Assembly (NCBI GenBank): GCA_020436165.1
Contig: JAGQYI010000032.1
Location: 1-64,000, forward strand
DNA length: 64,000 nt
Source of the DNA: Cyclobacteriaceae bacterium
Lineage (GTDB): Bacteria; Bacteroidota; Bacteroidia; Cytophagales; Cyclobacteriaceae
Direction of reading: 5' to 3'
Positions 15,802 through 24,269 of the stretch are shown one piece after another. The translations under genes were made by a program, and so were the position numbers. Position 1 is the first letter of the stretch; each line of letters opens with the position of its first letter. The notes beneath the pieces were generated by a model. That model saw nothing but the letters and a program-made list of their open reading frames with translations. It searched no databases and was not told where the DNA came from.

Positions 15802-16176
15802 AAAAAAGAATTACCATATACATCTATTGCGCTGTGCATAGCAAATATGGGGTCCATAAATGCCAAAGGTATAGATTCAGTGGTTAGTAACCTAATGGAC
15901 AGGAATCTTACAAATAAACCAAATAACCTTCCTGTCTGTCTGAGAGTTTAGACAATTTTCTAAATAGTGCAATTTATTCTTTTTATTAGAATATTTTAAA
16001 ATAGTTTACTAGTTTTAAGAAATACTATTTAACCTAAGGATGTTGGCTATTCTCATTTTGTTTTTGCAATTAGTTGAAAAATTAGAGTGCATATATAGCA
16101 ACCTAATAAACTGACTGTAAATATCTTACATAGGTAGCTACATAATGGGGATAAACAACAATGTTTTTTATACGTA
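15802..16176. other. AT-rich intergenic region left of the second cassette island
   Basis: No gene is seen on either strand in this stretch. It should hold the promoter of the minus-strand desaturase gene near its left end. At its right end lies the left border of the second island (GTTGTGC at 16177). ACAAC (16157-16161) and GTTGT (16177-16181) form a short inverted repeat, but I do not see a convincing attC- or attI-like structure. Confidence 0.5.
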
Positions 16177-16200
16177 GTTGTGCACAAGCTGAAAAAGACG

Positions 16201-16557
16201 ATGAATCAAGAAACAGCCAGATATATCATCAATTATTTTAGTCGTTATATGACAAAAGATGAAAGTCTCGCATGGCGACATTATTCTTCGACCATTAAAC
16301 TAGCTGACAATGATAATCCTGCCTTGACAAAAATGTACTATAAGAAGGGATGGCTTTCTGACGACCCGAAAATTCTAAACTTGCTAAAAGATGGTTATGA
16401 CGAATTTGAAAAGAACACTGCAGATAGAATTTTGAAAGAGAACGAAAAAGAGATTTATTTAAACAAATGTCCAAAATGTAGCCGACTCGCCAGGACACCA
16501 AAAGCGAGACAGTGCAGACACTGCGGCTATAATTGGCATGAAACGAAAAAAAATTAA
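16201..16557 (+). CDS. hypothetical zinc-ribbon protein, first cassette of island 2
   Basis: A 118-residue protein of unknown function. The N-terminal part (about 1-90) is helical and charged (YIINYFSRYMTKDESLAWRHY). The C-terminus is a zinc ribbon: CPKCSRLARTPKARQCRHCGYNWH (CxxC-x13-CxxC, about residues 91-114). The ATG at 16201 is preferred over a GTG at 16180, because the GTG lies inside the cassette border sequence GTTGTGC. The gene fits exactly between the border (16177) and the attC-like site at 16568, with 10 bases between its stop and the left box. It is tightly packed before the Argonaute cassette, but whether the two act together is unknown. Confidence 0.7.
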   Translation: MNQETARYIINYFSRYMTKDESLAWRHYSSTIKLADNDNPALTKMYYKKGWLSDDPKILNLLKDGYDEFEKNTADRILKENEKEIYLNKCPKCSRLARTPKARQCRHCGYNWHETKKN

Positions 16558-16567
16558 AAAAGCCTGT

Positions 16568-16658
16568 GCACAACAAAACCTATACGCAATGCGGGCTGAT
16601 GGAGTAACCAAAATTTTTGCACTTCTATTCCGCACTGCGCATAGCCGGGCCGTTGTGC
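16568..16658 (+). other. attC-like recombination site (canonical, best example)
   Basis: A 91-base imperfect palindrome. Outer boxes GCACAAC (16568-16574) and GTTGTGC (16652-16658) are exact complements. After an unpaired spacer (5 versus 7 bases), CTATACGCAATGCGG (16580-16594) pairs with CCGCACTGCGCATAG (16630-16644) at 13 of 15 positions. CATAGCCGGGCCGTTG is shared exactly with the site at 555-687. The same GTTGTGC stands at 16177-16183, right before the preceding gene, as the integron model requires for the start of a cassette whose own left box is GCACAAC. Confidence 0.78.
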
Positions 16659-16715
16659 TTCATGCGGTGAAAGATCGCTTTAATCAAAAAATAATGGAAT
16701 TGTAGCCATCAATTT

Positions 16716-19700
16716 ATGAGAAAAATAGACAGAGATACATTTATAAGGAGTTTCAAGGTGCTTTCAAACCAATCATTCGATTTGTTTTTAGGTTCAGGCG
16801 CATCTGTCAATTCCGGTATCCCGTCAGGAGGTGACTTAGTTTGGCATTTTAAGAGAGAAATACTTAGCAGTAAGAAGATAATAAATGGCAAAAAGTTTAT
16901 TGACCTTAAAATTGAAGCCAACAAACAAATTATTCAAAATTACTTTGACCAAAGAGGCGACAGCAATATAGCAAACCCCTACTCACACTATTTCAAGGAA
17001 TGCTACCCCGACTCACTTGTCAGAAAAGAGTTTTTGACAGATTTGGTTCGTGATAAAAAACCGTCCATTGGCTTTCTCTGTTTATCAGCACTGGTAGAGC
17101 AACAAAAATTCAATGTGGTCTGGACTACAAATTTTGATGACTTGATCGAAAAGGCAATTACAGCCCTGAATTATAAAAGTTGCCAAATTGTTTCCCCTGA
17201 TAACGCAACCTCAGTTCAACAATTCAACTCGGATATTCCGACAGTTGTAAAACTTCATGGGGATTTCCGATATGACCCGCTACAAAATACTGATGAAGAA
17301 CTTCAAGAGTTAGAAGCAAGTTTACATACAAAATTCTTAAACGCTTCAACCCAGAAAGGCTTACTGGTTGTCGGATATTCGGGAAGTGATAAATCAGTAA
17401 TGACCACATTGGAAAAAGCATTAGAGAAACCCAATGCTTTTCCAAAAGGTTTAATTTGGTGTATACCAAAGGGACTGCAACCGACAAATGAGTTAGAAGC
17501 GTTGATAGAGAAAGCTCATGAACAAAACAAACGTTCAGGCTTTTTAGAGATTGATAGCTTCGACTACTTTCTACATGAGATTTATAGAACCTGCGAATTA
17601 TCAAATACACAAATTGATACTATTGCCTCTGAACGATTTGAACAAAGACAAGCTTTTAGATTAAATCAGAATCCCTCTGCCACCTTGCCAATTCTTTTAA
17701 ATGCAATAAAGGCAAAGAGCTTTCCGAAAACCGCCTTTACTACAAAAACCACTTTAACAGGGGTAGGAAAATGGAAAAGATTGCGACAAGCAATCGGGAG
17801 TTCGAACATAGTTGCGTCATTTACCAAAAATGACACTTTGATGATTTTTGGTGTTGAGCAGGATATTAAGGAAACACTAAAAAGCCATATAACTGATGAA
17901 TTAAAAATTGCTGACATACCGGAGCATATCTATTATCATTCTGATTCCTTTTATTTAGGGATGCTATATGAGTTGGTTGAAAAAACTTTGGTCAATGATT
18001 TTGGATTATCCGTTTACGCAAAAGGCAGAAATATCAGAAAATTCTATTCTTCCGAAAATCCACTGAGTGATAGCGAAATTGCAGATATTAAAAATCGAAA
18101 CCGTAATTTCAATATTCATCAAAACAATGTCGTTTTTGAGGCATTTGAGTTTAAAATTGAGTTCGTCAATAAAGAGCTATATCTATTAATCTGCCCAACA
18201 GTTCATATACAGACAACAGCAGGCGGTGAACCTCCCAGAAATGTTGTTCAATATCTTTCAAACACCATTATTTCAAATCGCTACAATAACAAGTATGGGC
18301 AAAAAATGCACTGGTGGTTTGCCGAATTGAAGAAGAAAAATGAAAACTTGAATTTTAAGCTCGGTGATTTTGAAATTAAACTCGCAGAATATTACTCAAC
18401 AGCAGCCAAAAAAGTAAACGATAAGTTTTATTGCTTTAATGGCTTTACGAGACTTAATGAGCCTTCAATTTATTTTCATTATCAGGATGAGGCAAAGCAA
18501 TCAATTCATCCGATAAATGGCTTAAAAATTTTAGGCCCGTTAGAAGAAAGCTTTGGACAAAGTAACAATGGCTCTGCAAATGTCAACTTGGCTATTATTT
18601 CCCCTGACTTTGGATTTGAAAAAGTCAAAGCCCATTTAGATTCACTATTGAATACAGTCAGTCCAATATGGGAAAAGGAGTATTTGAAGGAATTCTCGGG
18701 ATTTGACAGTGTTTTTAAGAAGCATCTCATCATTCCTAACACTGTTCAAAGTGAATTTGTGATTACAATCCCCAATAATGACGTAAGCAGTTTTTCCGCC
18801 ATTCAATTTTATGATTACCTAAAAAGCAAAATTGATAAGTTGGCATTGAAGAGCACTGACATAGATTGCGTTGTGATCTACATACCTGACCAATGGAAGA
18901 AATTCAGGGAGCTAAAGAATGAAAACACTTACTATGACTTACACGATTCATTGAAATTGTACTGTGTAAAGAAGGGCTTAAGAATCCAGTTCATAGAAGA
19001 TAAATCCATTAAATACAAAGACCAGGCAAAAATCCGATGGTGGCTATCCTTAGGTTTATATGTTAAATCAAATGGAACTCCGTGGAAAGTTAAGACAGAC
19101 AATACGGAAACTGCCTTTGTTGGATTAGGTTATGCCGTAAGGCAAAATGCTCGTGATAAAGTTGTTCTTGGGAGCAGTCAAATATTTGATGGTCACGGAA
19201 ACGGACTTAAATTCTTATTGCAACCAATAGATAAGCCAGTCTTTTATAATAAGAATCCTTTCATGAGTAAGGAAGATGCTTTTCGTTTAGTAAGCAACAT
19301 TCGAAATACTTACCATAAAATTGACCCGGTTATTGGATTGAAAAAATTGGTACTGCATAAAACCACACATTTTACCGGAGCGGAAATGGAAGGCATAAGC
19401 AACGCATTAGAAGGCATTGATAATATCGAACTTTTACAGATTCAGCAATTCAGTAGTTGGCGAGCCATAAAACTTATAAAGAACAGCAAGGGAAAACACG
19501 AATTTAATGGCTACCCGATTGAAAGAGGTACAGTAATTCAATTAGATGACTTTACTTTTTTACTATGGACACATGGCTTAATTGAAAGTCAAGAATTGAG
19601 CGGAAAGTATTTTCAGGGAAAAAGAGGAATACCATCACCCTTGCTTATCAAGAGATTTAGGGGAACTGACCCGATTGAAACTGTTGCAAATGATATTCTC

Positions 19701-19844
19701 AAACTGACAAAAATGAATTGGAACGGAGCAGAACTTTATAAAACGTTTCCAGTGACCATTGACTTCTCCAAACGTCTGTCTGTAATGGGTAAACAATTAG
19801 AAGAATTAGGAACAAAAGCACATGATTTTAGATACTTTATATAG
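16716..19844 (+). CDS. SIR2-APAZ-short Argonaute fusion, probable anti-phage NADase
   Basis: A 1042-residue protein that appears to unite in one chain the two parts of a SPARSA-type short Argonaute system. Residues about 10-290 form a SIR2-like NAD+-consuming domain: LFLGSGASVNSGIP (nucleotide loop, GSGAS 26-30), WTTNFD (Asn139), KLHGDF (catalytic-type His181) and LLVVGYSGSD. Residues about 310-620 should be the APAZ segment. From about 640 on come MID and PIWI-like parts: IQFIEDKSIKYKDQAKIRWWLSLGLYV, NGTPWKV, TAFVGLGYAV, then RGTVIQLDDFTFLLWTHG near the end. I see no complete DEDX slicer tetrad, as usual in short Argonautes. In known systems, guide-directed recognition of invader nucleic acid activates the SIR2 domain, depletes NAD+ and stops phage spread by cell death. 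It occupies a cassette between attC-like sites. Confidence 0.82.
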   Translation: MRKIDRDTFIRSFKVLSNQSFDLFLGSGASVNSGIPSGGDLVWHFKREILSSKKIINGKKFIDLKIEANKQIIQNYFDQRGDSNIANPYSHYFKECYPDSLVRKEFLTDLVRDKKPSIGFLCLSALVEQQKFNVVWTTNFDDLIEKAITALNYKSCQIVSPDNATSVQQFNSDIPTVVKLHGDFRYDPLQNTDEELQELEASLHTKFLNASTQKGLLVVGYSGSDKSVMTTLEKALEKPNAFPKGLIWCIPKGLQPTNELEALIEKAHEQNKRSGFLEIDSFDYFLHEIYRTCELSNTQIDTIASERFEQRQAFRLNQNPSATLPILLNAIKAKSFPKTAFTTKTTLTGVGKWKRLRQAIGSSNIVASFTKNDTLMIFGVEQDIKETLKSHITDELKIADIPEHIYYHSDSFYLGMLYELVEKTLVNDFGLSVYAKGRNIRKFYSSENPLSDSEIADIKNRNRNFNIHQNNVVFEAFEFKIEFVNKELYLLICPTVHIQTTAGGEPPRNVVQYLSNTIISNRYNNKYGQKMHWWFAELKKKNENLNFKLGDFEIKLAEYYSTAAKKVNDKFYCFNGFTRLNEPSIYFHYQDEAKQSIHPINGLKILGPLEESFGQSNNGSANVNLAIISPDFGFEKVKAHLDSLLNTVSPIWEKEYLKEFSGFDSVFKKHLIIPNTVQSEFVITIPNNDVSSFSAIQFYDYLKSKIDKLALKSTDIDCVVIYIPDQWKKFRELKNENTYYDLHDSLKLYCVKKGLRIQFIEDKSIKYKDQAKIRWWLSLGLYVKSNGTPWKVKTDNTETAFVGLGYAVRQNARDKVVLGSSQIFDGHGNGLKFLLQPIDKPVFYNKNPFMSKEDAFRLVSNIRNTYHKIDPVIGLKKLVLHKTTHFTGAEMEGISNALEGIDNIELLQIQQFSSWRAIKLIKNSKGKHEFNGYPIERGTVIQLDDFTFLLWTHGLIESQELSGKYFQGKRGIPSPLLIKRFRGTDPIETVANDILKLTKMNWNGAELYKTFPVTIDFSKRLSVMGKQLEELGTKAHDFRYFI

Positions 19845-19874
19845 ATAATAAACAGAAAATAAAAAAGCACGAAA

Positions 19875-20005
19875 GCACAACAATGTGTATAATTCATAAG
19901 GGTTTCAGAGGTCTTCGAGCGTTTTCACCCGCATCAATTTTGGGTGGTAACTTGATAGGTTTGAAATCCGCAATCCCTTACGAAATCATACACTAACCGT
20001 TACTT
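19875..20005 (+). other. attC-like site at the right end of island 2
   Basis: The left box GCACAAC (19875-19881) complements GTTGTGC at 16652-16658, the start of the Argonaute cassette. The inner stem pairs GTGTATAATTCATAAGGG (left) with CCCTTACGAAATCATACAC (right, 19975-19993). The right end reads GTTACTT (19999-20005) and does not match the left box beyond GTT/AAC. This is what the integron model predicts for a terminal site, where the bases after G^TT belong to the flanking DNA. The total span is about 130 bases. Confidence 0.68.
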
Positions 20006-20012
20006 AAATCTA

Positions 20013-20046
20013 CAAAAAAGGCCCTCCACTAACAGCAGAAGGCCTT
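20013..20046 (-). terminator. rho-independent terminator of the DUF2892 gene
   Basis: Read on the minus strand, AAGGCC and GGCCTT arms enclose a loop and are followed by a run of T. It lies about 30 bases past the stop of the minus-strand gene at 20077. Confidence 0.75.
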
Positions 20047-20076
20047 AGGTTTGTCTCCCAACAAACTTAACCTAGT

Positions 20077-20280
20077 TTACTCTTTTTTCTTGGTGCTCAT
20101 ACCAAATGGCAGATACAGTGGGCAGAAGCTCACTAAGCTGGTTAAAGCAAAAACTACAGCTACCACAAGAAGAACAATACCCAATGTGCCGGTTACGATT
20201 CCCTGATAGTACAAAACACCTAAAATAATGGCAATAACGATACGAATAACTCGATCAGCGCCTCCCATATTAGCTTTCAT
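20077..20280 (-). CDS. DUF2892 (YgaP-like) small membrane protein
   Basis: A 67-residue protein matching the DUF2892 family: MKANMGGADRVIRIVIAIILGVLYY followed by a second hydrophobic helix TLGIVLLVVAVVFALTSLVSF and the conserved CPLYLPFG. In E. coli this domain forms the membrane anchor of the rhodanese YgaP; here it stands alone without a rhodanese domain. Two transmembrane helices with a short turn are predicted. The function of the free-standing form is unknown. It is followed by a good terminator and lies just outside the second cassette island. The NDH-2 gene lies 85 bases upstream on the same strand. Confidence 0.88.
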   Translation of the reverse strand: MKANMGGADRVIRIVIAIILGVLYYQGIVTGTLGIVLLVVAVVFALTSLVSFCPLYLPFGMSTKKKE

Positions 20281-20365
20281 AATAGTATAATTTGGTTTTC
20301 AAATCTAATTTAATACATCAAAGTTGCACTTTCCAAACACAATTGTCGGTAACTTTTGTCACCGC

Positions 20366-21661
20366 CTAGCTTTTTGAATACCTCCGTATGATCAGGCGGT
20401 TACCTTTATCGTGTGTAAGGTAGCTTATCAGCCAGTTTATGCCTACAATTAATTTGTTCCTGAAACCAATAATAGAGAGCAAATGCACGGTAGACCACAA
20501 CACCCAGGCAAAGAAACCTTTGTAATGCATTTTGCCGAAATCGGCTACGGCACGCCTGCGGCCGATGGTGGCCAAAGAGCCCTTGTCGTTGTATTTAAAA
20601 GGCTTCAACTGTTTCCCTTCCTCTTTCCTCACCAGGTTTTCTGCCAGCAAAACGCCCTGTTGAATAGCGGCAGGAGCCACCATGGGGTGCCCATGAGGGT
20701 ATTGGTCGGAGAGCATTCCTCCCACATCGCCAATGGCAAAAATATAGCCGTAGCCCTTTACCTGGCTGTATTCGTTTACTTTAAGTCTTCGCCCCGGGGC
20801 GCTTATGGAGCGCTCCAGCCCGCTGGGAAAAACTCCAGCCACACCGGCTGTCCAGATAAGCGTTTGGGTTTTTATTTCTTTACCGTCCCCCAGGTCAACT
20901 GTATGCCCGTCATACGATTTAACCCCTGTGTTGAGCATTACCTCCACACCCATTGCTTTCAATGAGCGCAGTGTATCTTCAGAAGACTTTTCGGACATAG
21001 CGCCCAACAATTTCGGGGCTGCCTCAATCAGGTATACCTTCATTAGCTCGCCCTTCAGGTCGGGGTAATCGGCAGGCAAAACAAACTTACTGAACTCGGC
21101 CATGGCCCCTGCTGTTTCCACACCTGCAGGGCCACCTCCAACTATTACAATGCTGGTGAGCGATGCCCGCTCGGCCTCATTGCCCGAAAGGGCAGCCTTT
21201 TCAAGGTTCTGCAACATCAAACTACGAATGTTCAGGGAATCGGTAATGCTCTTTAACCCTATACTATTTTTTTGCACCTCTTCAAGTCCATAAAAATTGG
21301 TATCGGACCCGGTGGCAAGTACCAGGTAATCAAAATGCAGCGAGCCCACATTGGTATACACCTTTTTCGCATTGGTATCGATGCGCTCCACCTCGGCTAC
21401 ACGAAATACAAAGTTTTTTTGTCCTTTGAACAGTTTACGTACGGGAAAAGTAATTGAGTCGGGCTCAAGGCCACTGGTAGCCACCTGGTACAACAGCGGC
21501 TGAAACTGATGGTAATTGTTCTTATCGAGCAGTACAAGCTGGAAAGGCTTGTTCTTAAGTTTCTGAATAAAGCTGATGCCTGCAAAACCGGCACCTACAA
21601 CTACCACTCTGGGGTTCTTGCTTTCGGGCACCCAGATCTGCTGTTCTTTGCCTTCTACCAT
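20366..21661 (-). CDS. ndh: type II NADH:quinone oxidoreductase (NDH-2)
   Basis: A 431-residue FAD-containing membrane-associated dehydrogenase that passes electrons from NADH to quinone without pumping protons. Two Rossmann nucleotide-binding loops are seen: VVVVGAGFAGISFIQKL for FAD (about 19-35) and IVIVGGGPAGVETAGAMAEF for NADH (about 171-190). NNYHQFQPLLYQVATSGLEP is a strong NDH-2 signature, as are LATGSDTNFYG, IFAIGDVGG and MVAPAAIQQGVLLAENL. The C-terminal part (about 380-431) has the hydrophobic or amphipathic segments that hold it to the membrane (FFAWVLWSTVHLLSIIGF). An alternative is a quinone reductase with another donor, but the family fit is close. Confidence 0.92.
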   Translation of the reverse strand: MVEGKEQQIWVPESKNPRVVVVGAGFAGISFIQKLKNKPFQLVLLDKNNYHQFQPLLYQVATSGLEPDSITFPVRKLFKGQKNFVFRVAEVERIDTNAKKVYTNVGSLHFDYLVLATGSDTNFYGLEEVQKNSIGLKSITDSLNIRSLMLQNLEKAALSGNEAERASLTSIVIVGGGPAGVETAGAMAEFSKFVLPADYPDLKGELMKVYLIEAAPKLLGAMSEKSSEDTLRSLKAMGVEVMLNTGVKSYDGHTVDLGDGKEIKTQTLIWTAGVAGVFPSGLERSISAPGRRLKVNEYSQVKGYGYIFAIGDVGGMLSDQYPHGHPMVAPAAIQQGVLLAENLVRKEEGKQLKPFKYNDKGSLATIGRRRAVADFGKMHYKGFFAWVLWSTVHLLSIIGFRNKLIVGINWLISYLTHDKGNRLIIRRYSKS

Positions 21662-21732
21662 TTCAAAAAAAGTTTCGGCAAAGTTAACAGGTTGTAAGGA
21701 TTGCTTACTTTAAACAAAGCAATAGTTTTAGG

Positions 21733-21981
21733 CTATTCATGAGCTGTTGAATCGGTTTTTTCAGCTGGCTTTACTTCGGTTAGCAACATGCCGCATTTAG
21801 AACAGCTGTCACCTTTTTTGCCTGTTATTTCAGGATGCATGGGACATGCATAGGCAGTGGCCAATGAATCGGTTTCCTCTGTTTGAGTTTCGTGTGCCTC
21901 ATGCTTTGTTCCTCCACAATTAGCTGAGAAAAAGCCAAGCGCAACCAATAAAACGATCTGTAAAAAGTGTTTTGATTTCAT
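21733..21981 (-). CDS. lipoprotein with heavy-metal-binding domain
   Basis: An 82-residue exported protein. Residues 1-22 form a lipoprotein signal with the lipobox SANC. After a His/Glu/Thr-rich linker comes the heavy-metal-binding domain seen in copper and cation efflux proteins: YACPMHPEITGKKGDSCSKCGMLL (about residues 44-67), with Cys, Met and His as likely copper or other soft-metal ligands. It is probably attached to the outer or inner membrane on the periplasmic side and binds metal there. It precedes ndh on the same strand by 71 bases, but no link is shown. Confidence 0.85.
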   Translation of the reverse strand: MKSKHFLQIVLLVALGFFSANCGGTKHEAHETQTEETDSLATAYACPMHPEITGKKGDSCSKCGMLLTEVKPAEKTDSTAHE

Positions 21982-22034
21982 AGGATTAAAAATGCATTCA
22001 ATTAAAACATAAAGCTAAGAACAAAAGCACAAAA

Positions 22035-22056
22035 AAGGCCTGCATGTGCAGGCCTT
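22035..22056 (-). terminator. rho-independent terminator of the M13 peptidase gene
   Basis: A perfect 10-base stem (AAGGCCTGCA with its complement, two-base loop) is followed on the minus strand by a T run. It lies 25 bases past the stop of the peptidase gene. Confidence 0.85.
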
Positions 22057-22080
22057 CTCCCAAAAATTAACATCTCAATC

Positions 22081-24129
22081 TTACCAGATCTTAACACGTA
22101 CACTATCTGGTCGGTACATGCCATCGCCTGGTTTTACGTTAAATGCTTCGTAGAATGTTGTCAGGTTTTCCAATGGGCCATTTGCTCTGTACATAGCAGG
22201 CGAATGGGGATCGGTACTAACCTGTGTTCTCAAGAACTCATCTCTGTATTTTGTTCTCCAAACGGTAGCCCAGGAAATAAAGAAGCGTTGTTCCGGGGTA
22301 AATCCGTCTATTTTATCTGGTCTTCCATGGTCATTTAAATACATTTCCATGGCATCGTAGGCAGCGTTAACGCCTCCCAGGTCTCCGATATTTTCACCTA
22401 AGGTGAGTTTTCCGTTTACATGAACGCTGTCCAAAGGCTCAAAAGCGTCAAATTGGGCTATAAGTCGTGCATTTCTTGATTTGAAGTTTTCGAGGTCCGT
22501 TTCACTCCACCAGTTTTGCATATTGCCTTCAGGGTCAAATTGCGCGCCCTGATCGTCAAATCCATGCGATATCTCGTGCCCAATTACGGCACCGATACCA
22601 CCAAAATTAACCGCTGCATCGGCTTTGTAATTATAGAAAGGAGGCTGAAGAATTGCTGCTGGAAATACGATCTCGTTGTTTAGAGGATTGTAATAGGCAT
22701 TTACAGTTTGAGGGTTCATTCCCCATTCGGTTTTATCCACAGGCTTGCCAAGCTTATCAAGCTCCTGCTCAAACCTGAACTTAGAGGCGTTCATTACATT
22801 ATCGATATAAGAAGCATCCTCTCCTCCACTTTTAACTTCCAATTTAGAGTAGTCTTTCCATTTGTCCGGATAGCCTATTTTAACGGTGTAGGAATTCAGT
22901 TTTGCAATTGCCTGTTTTTTGGTAGAATCGGTCATCCAGTCCAGGTTATTGATCCTTTTTTCATAGGCTTTTTTAAGGTATTCTACCATTTCCAGCGCAT
23001 TTTGTTTGGCCTCCGGAGGAAATACCTCATCTACGTACAGTTTGCCTATGGCTTCTCCCATAAAGCGATTGGTTGTACCAAGAACCCGTTTCCAGCGAGG
23101 CCTCATTTCGGTTGTGCCGCTTAGCTCTTTGCCGTAGAAATCGAAATTAGCCTGCACCACATCATGATTAAGGTAATTGGCGGTACCGTTTATAACTGTC
23201 CATTCAAGGTAGGTTTTCCAGTCCTCCATAGGTATTGTGGTCACCACTTTTTCAAATCCTTCAATAAATTTTGGCTGGGTCACGATCATTGTATCAATGC
23301 CATTGGCTCCCAAATCAGTTAAGTAGTTGTTCCAATCAAACGATGGAGCTAAATCGGAAATCTCCTGAACAGACATTTTATTGTACTGTGCAGGAATATT
23401 TCTTAATTCAACCCTGGTCATGGAAGCATCGGCCAGCATATTTTCTATTTTCATAACCGTGGCAGCGTCTTTAGTTGCTTTTTCGGCATCCTCACCGGCA
23501 ACCAGCTCAAACATTTTAGCGATAAAAGCTTCATATTTCTCGCGTATTTCCTTCGACTTACTATCCATTTTGGTGTAGTAGTCTTTATTAGGAAGACCGA
23601 GCCCTCCTTGCGAAAGGTAAGTGGTCATTACATCACTTTTCTTAAGGTCCTGTTCTACATCAAAATCAAAGAAAGCTCCACCTCCGTAGGTTTGTTGAAA
23701 CGACATAAATTTTTGGAGGTCCTCCATGTTGTGGATATCCCGAACCATATCCAAATATTTCTGAACAGGTTTTACACCTGCATTTTCAGCCAAAAGGGAG
23801 TCCATACCTACGCTAAAGAAATCAGCTGCCTTCTTCTGGTCACTTCCTTCATCATATTTTCCACTTTCGGCAGCTTTTGTAAGCACGTCCAATACCACAT
23901 CGTTGCTGTGCTCACGAAGTTCATTGAAACTTCCCCATCTACCCTGATCACCTGGGATTTCAGTTTTTTTGATCCAGTTTCCATTCACAAACTCAAAGAA
24001 ATCATCGGCCGGGTTTACCGTGGTGTCCATGTTATCGAGCACAATGGCAGGAACTTCGTCCATTGGCTTTTCCTTGGGTGTACATGCAAAGAATGCAGCC
24101 CCAATTGCTACTAATACTAACTTCTTCAT
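22081..24129 (-). CDS. pepO: M13 (neprilysin/PepO-like) zinc metallopeptidase, lipoprotein
   Basis: A 682-residue oligopeptidase of peptidase family M13. The signal ends in a lipobox (AAFFAC, Cys16), so it is anchored to a membrane outside the cytoplasm. Zinc site: HEISH with His518 and His522 and catalytic Glu519; third ligand Glu579 in GENIGDLGG. NAYYNPLNNEIVFPAAILQPPF upstream of the site is the family substrate-binding motif, and the C-terminal Arg-Val-x-x-Trp end matches the conserved tail. The N-terminal half (about 30-430) is the large helical domain that closes the active site and limits substrates to short peptides. Likely role: digestion of peptides in the periplasm or at the surface. 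It has its own terminator. Confidence 0.93.
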   Translation of the reverse strand: MKKLVLVAIGAAFFACTPKEKPMDEVPAIVLDNMDTTVNPADDFFEFVNGNWIKKTEIPGDQGRWGSFNELREHSNDVVLDVLTKAAESGKYDEGSDQKKAADFFSVGMDSLLAENAGVKPVQKYLDMVRDIHNMEDLQKFMSFQQTYGGGAFFDFDVEQDLKKSDVMTTYLSQGGLGLPNKDYYTKMDSKSKEIREKYEAFIAKMFELVAGEDAEKATKDAATVMKIENMLADASMTRVELRNIPAQYNKMSVQEISDLAPSFDWNNYLTDLGANGIDTMIVTQPKFIEGFEKVVTTIPMEDWKTYLEWTVINGTANYLNHDVVQANFDFYGKELSGTTEMRPRWKRVLGTTNRFMGEAIGKLYVDEVFPPEAKQNALEMVEYLKKAYEKRINNLDWMTDSTKKQAIAKLNSYTVKIGYPDKWKDYSKLEVKSGGEDASYIDNVMNASKFRFEQELDKLGKPVDKTEWGMNPQTVNAYYNPLNNEIVFPAAILQPPFYNYKADAAVNFGGIGAVIGHEISHGFDDQGAQFDPEGNMQNWWSETDLENFKSRNARLIAQFDAFEPLDSVHVNGKLTLGENIGDLGGVNAAYDAMEMYLNDHGRPDKIDGFTPEQRFFISWATVWRTKYRDEFLRTQVSTDPHSPAMYRANGPLENLTTFYEAFNVKPGDGMYRPDSVRVKIW

Positions 24130-24269
24130 TTTAAGATTTTACTATGATTAAGATTGTTGTTTGATTTTTGAACATACAAGCAATGTAAAAAACAGCTCTT
24201 TTTGAGTGTTTTTCAATTTATTACGCAAATTACTTAGTAAGAAGTAAAACGGACTAACCGCTTGTATAA

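Noticed and set aside
16568-20005. Palindromes as ends of an insertion sequence or MITE around the Argonaute gene
   Set aside because: No transposase, no target-site duplication recognised, and the outer boxes match across cassettes in the way attC sites do rather than as simple terminal inverted repeats.
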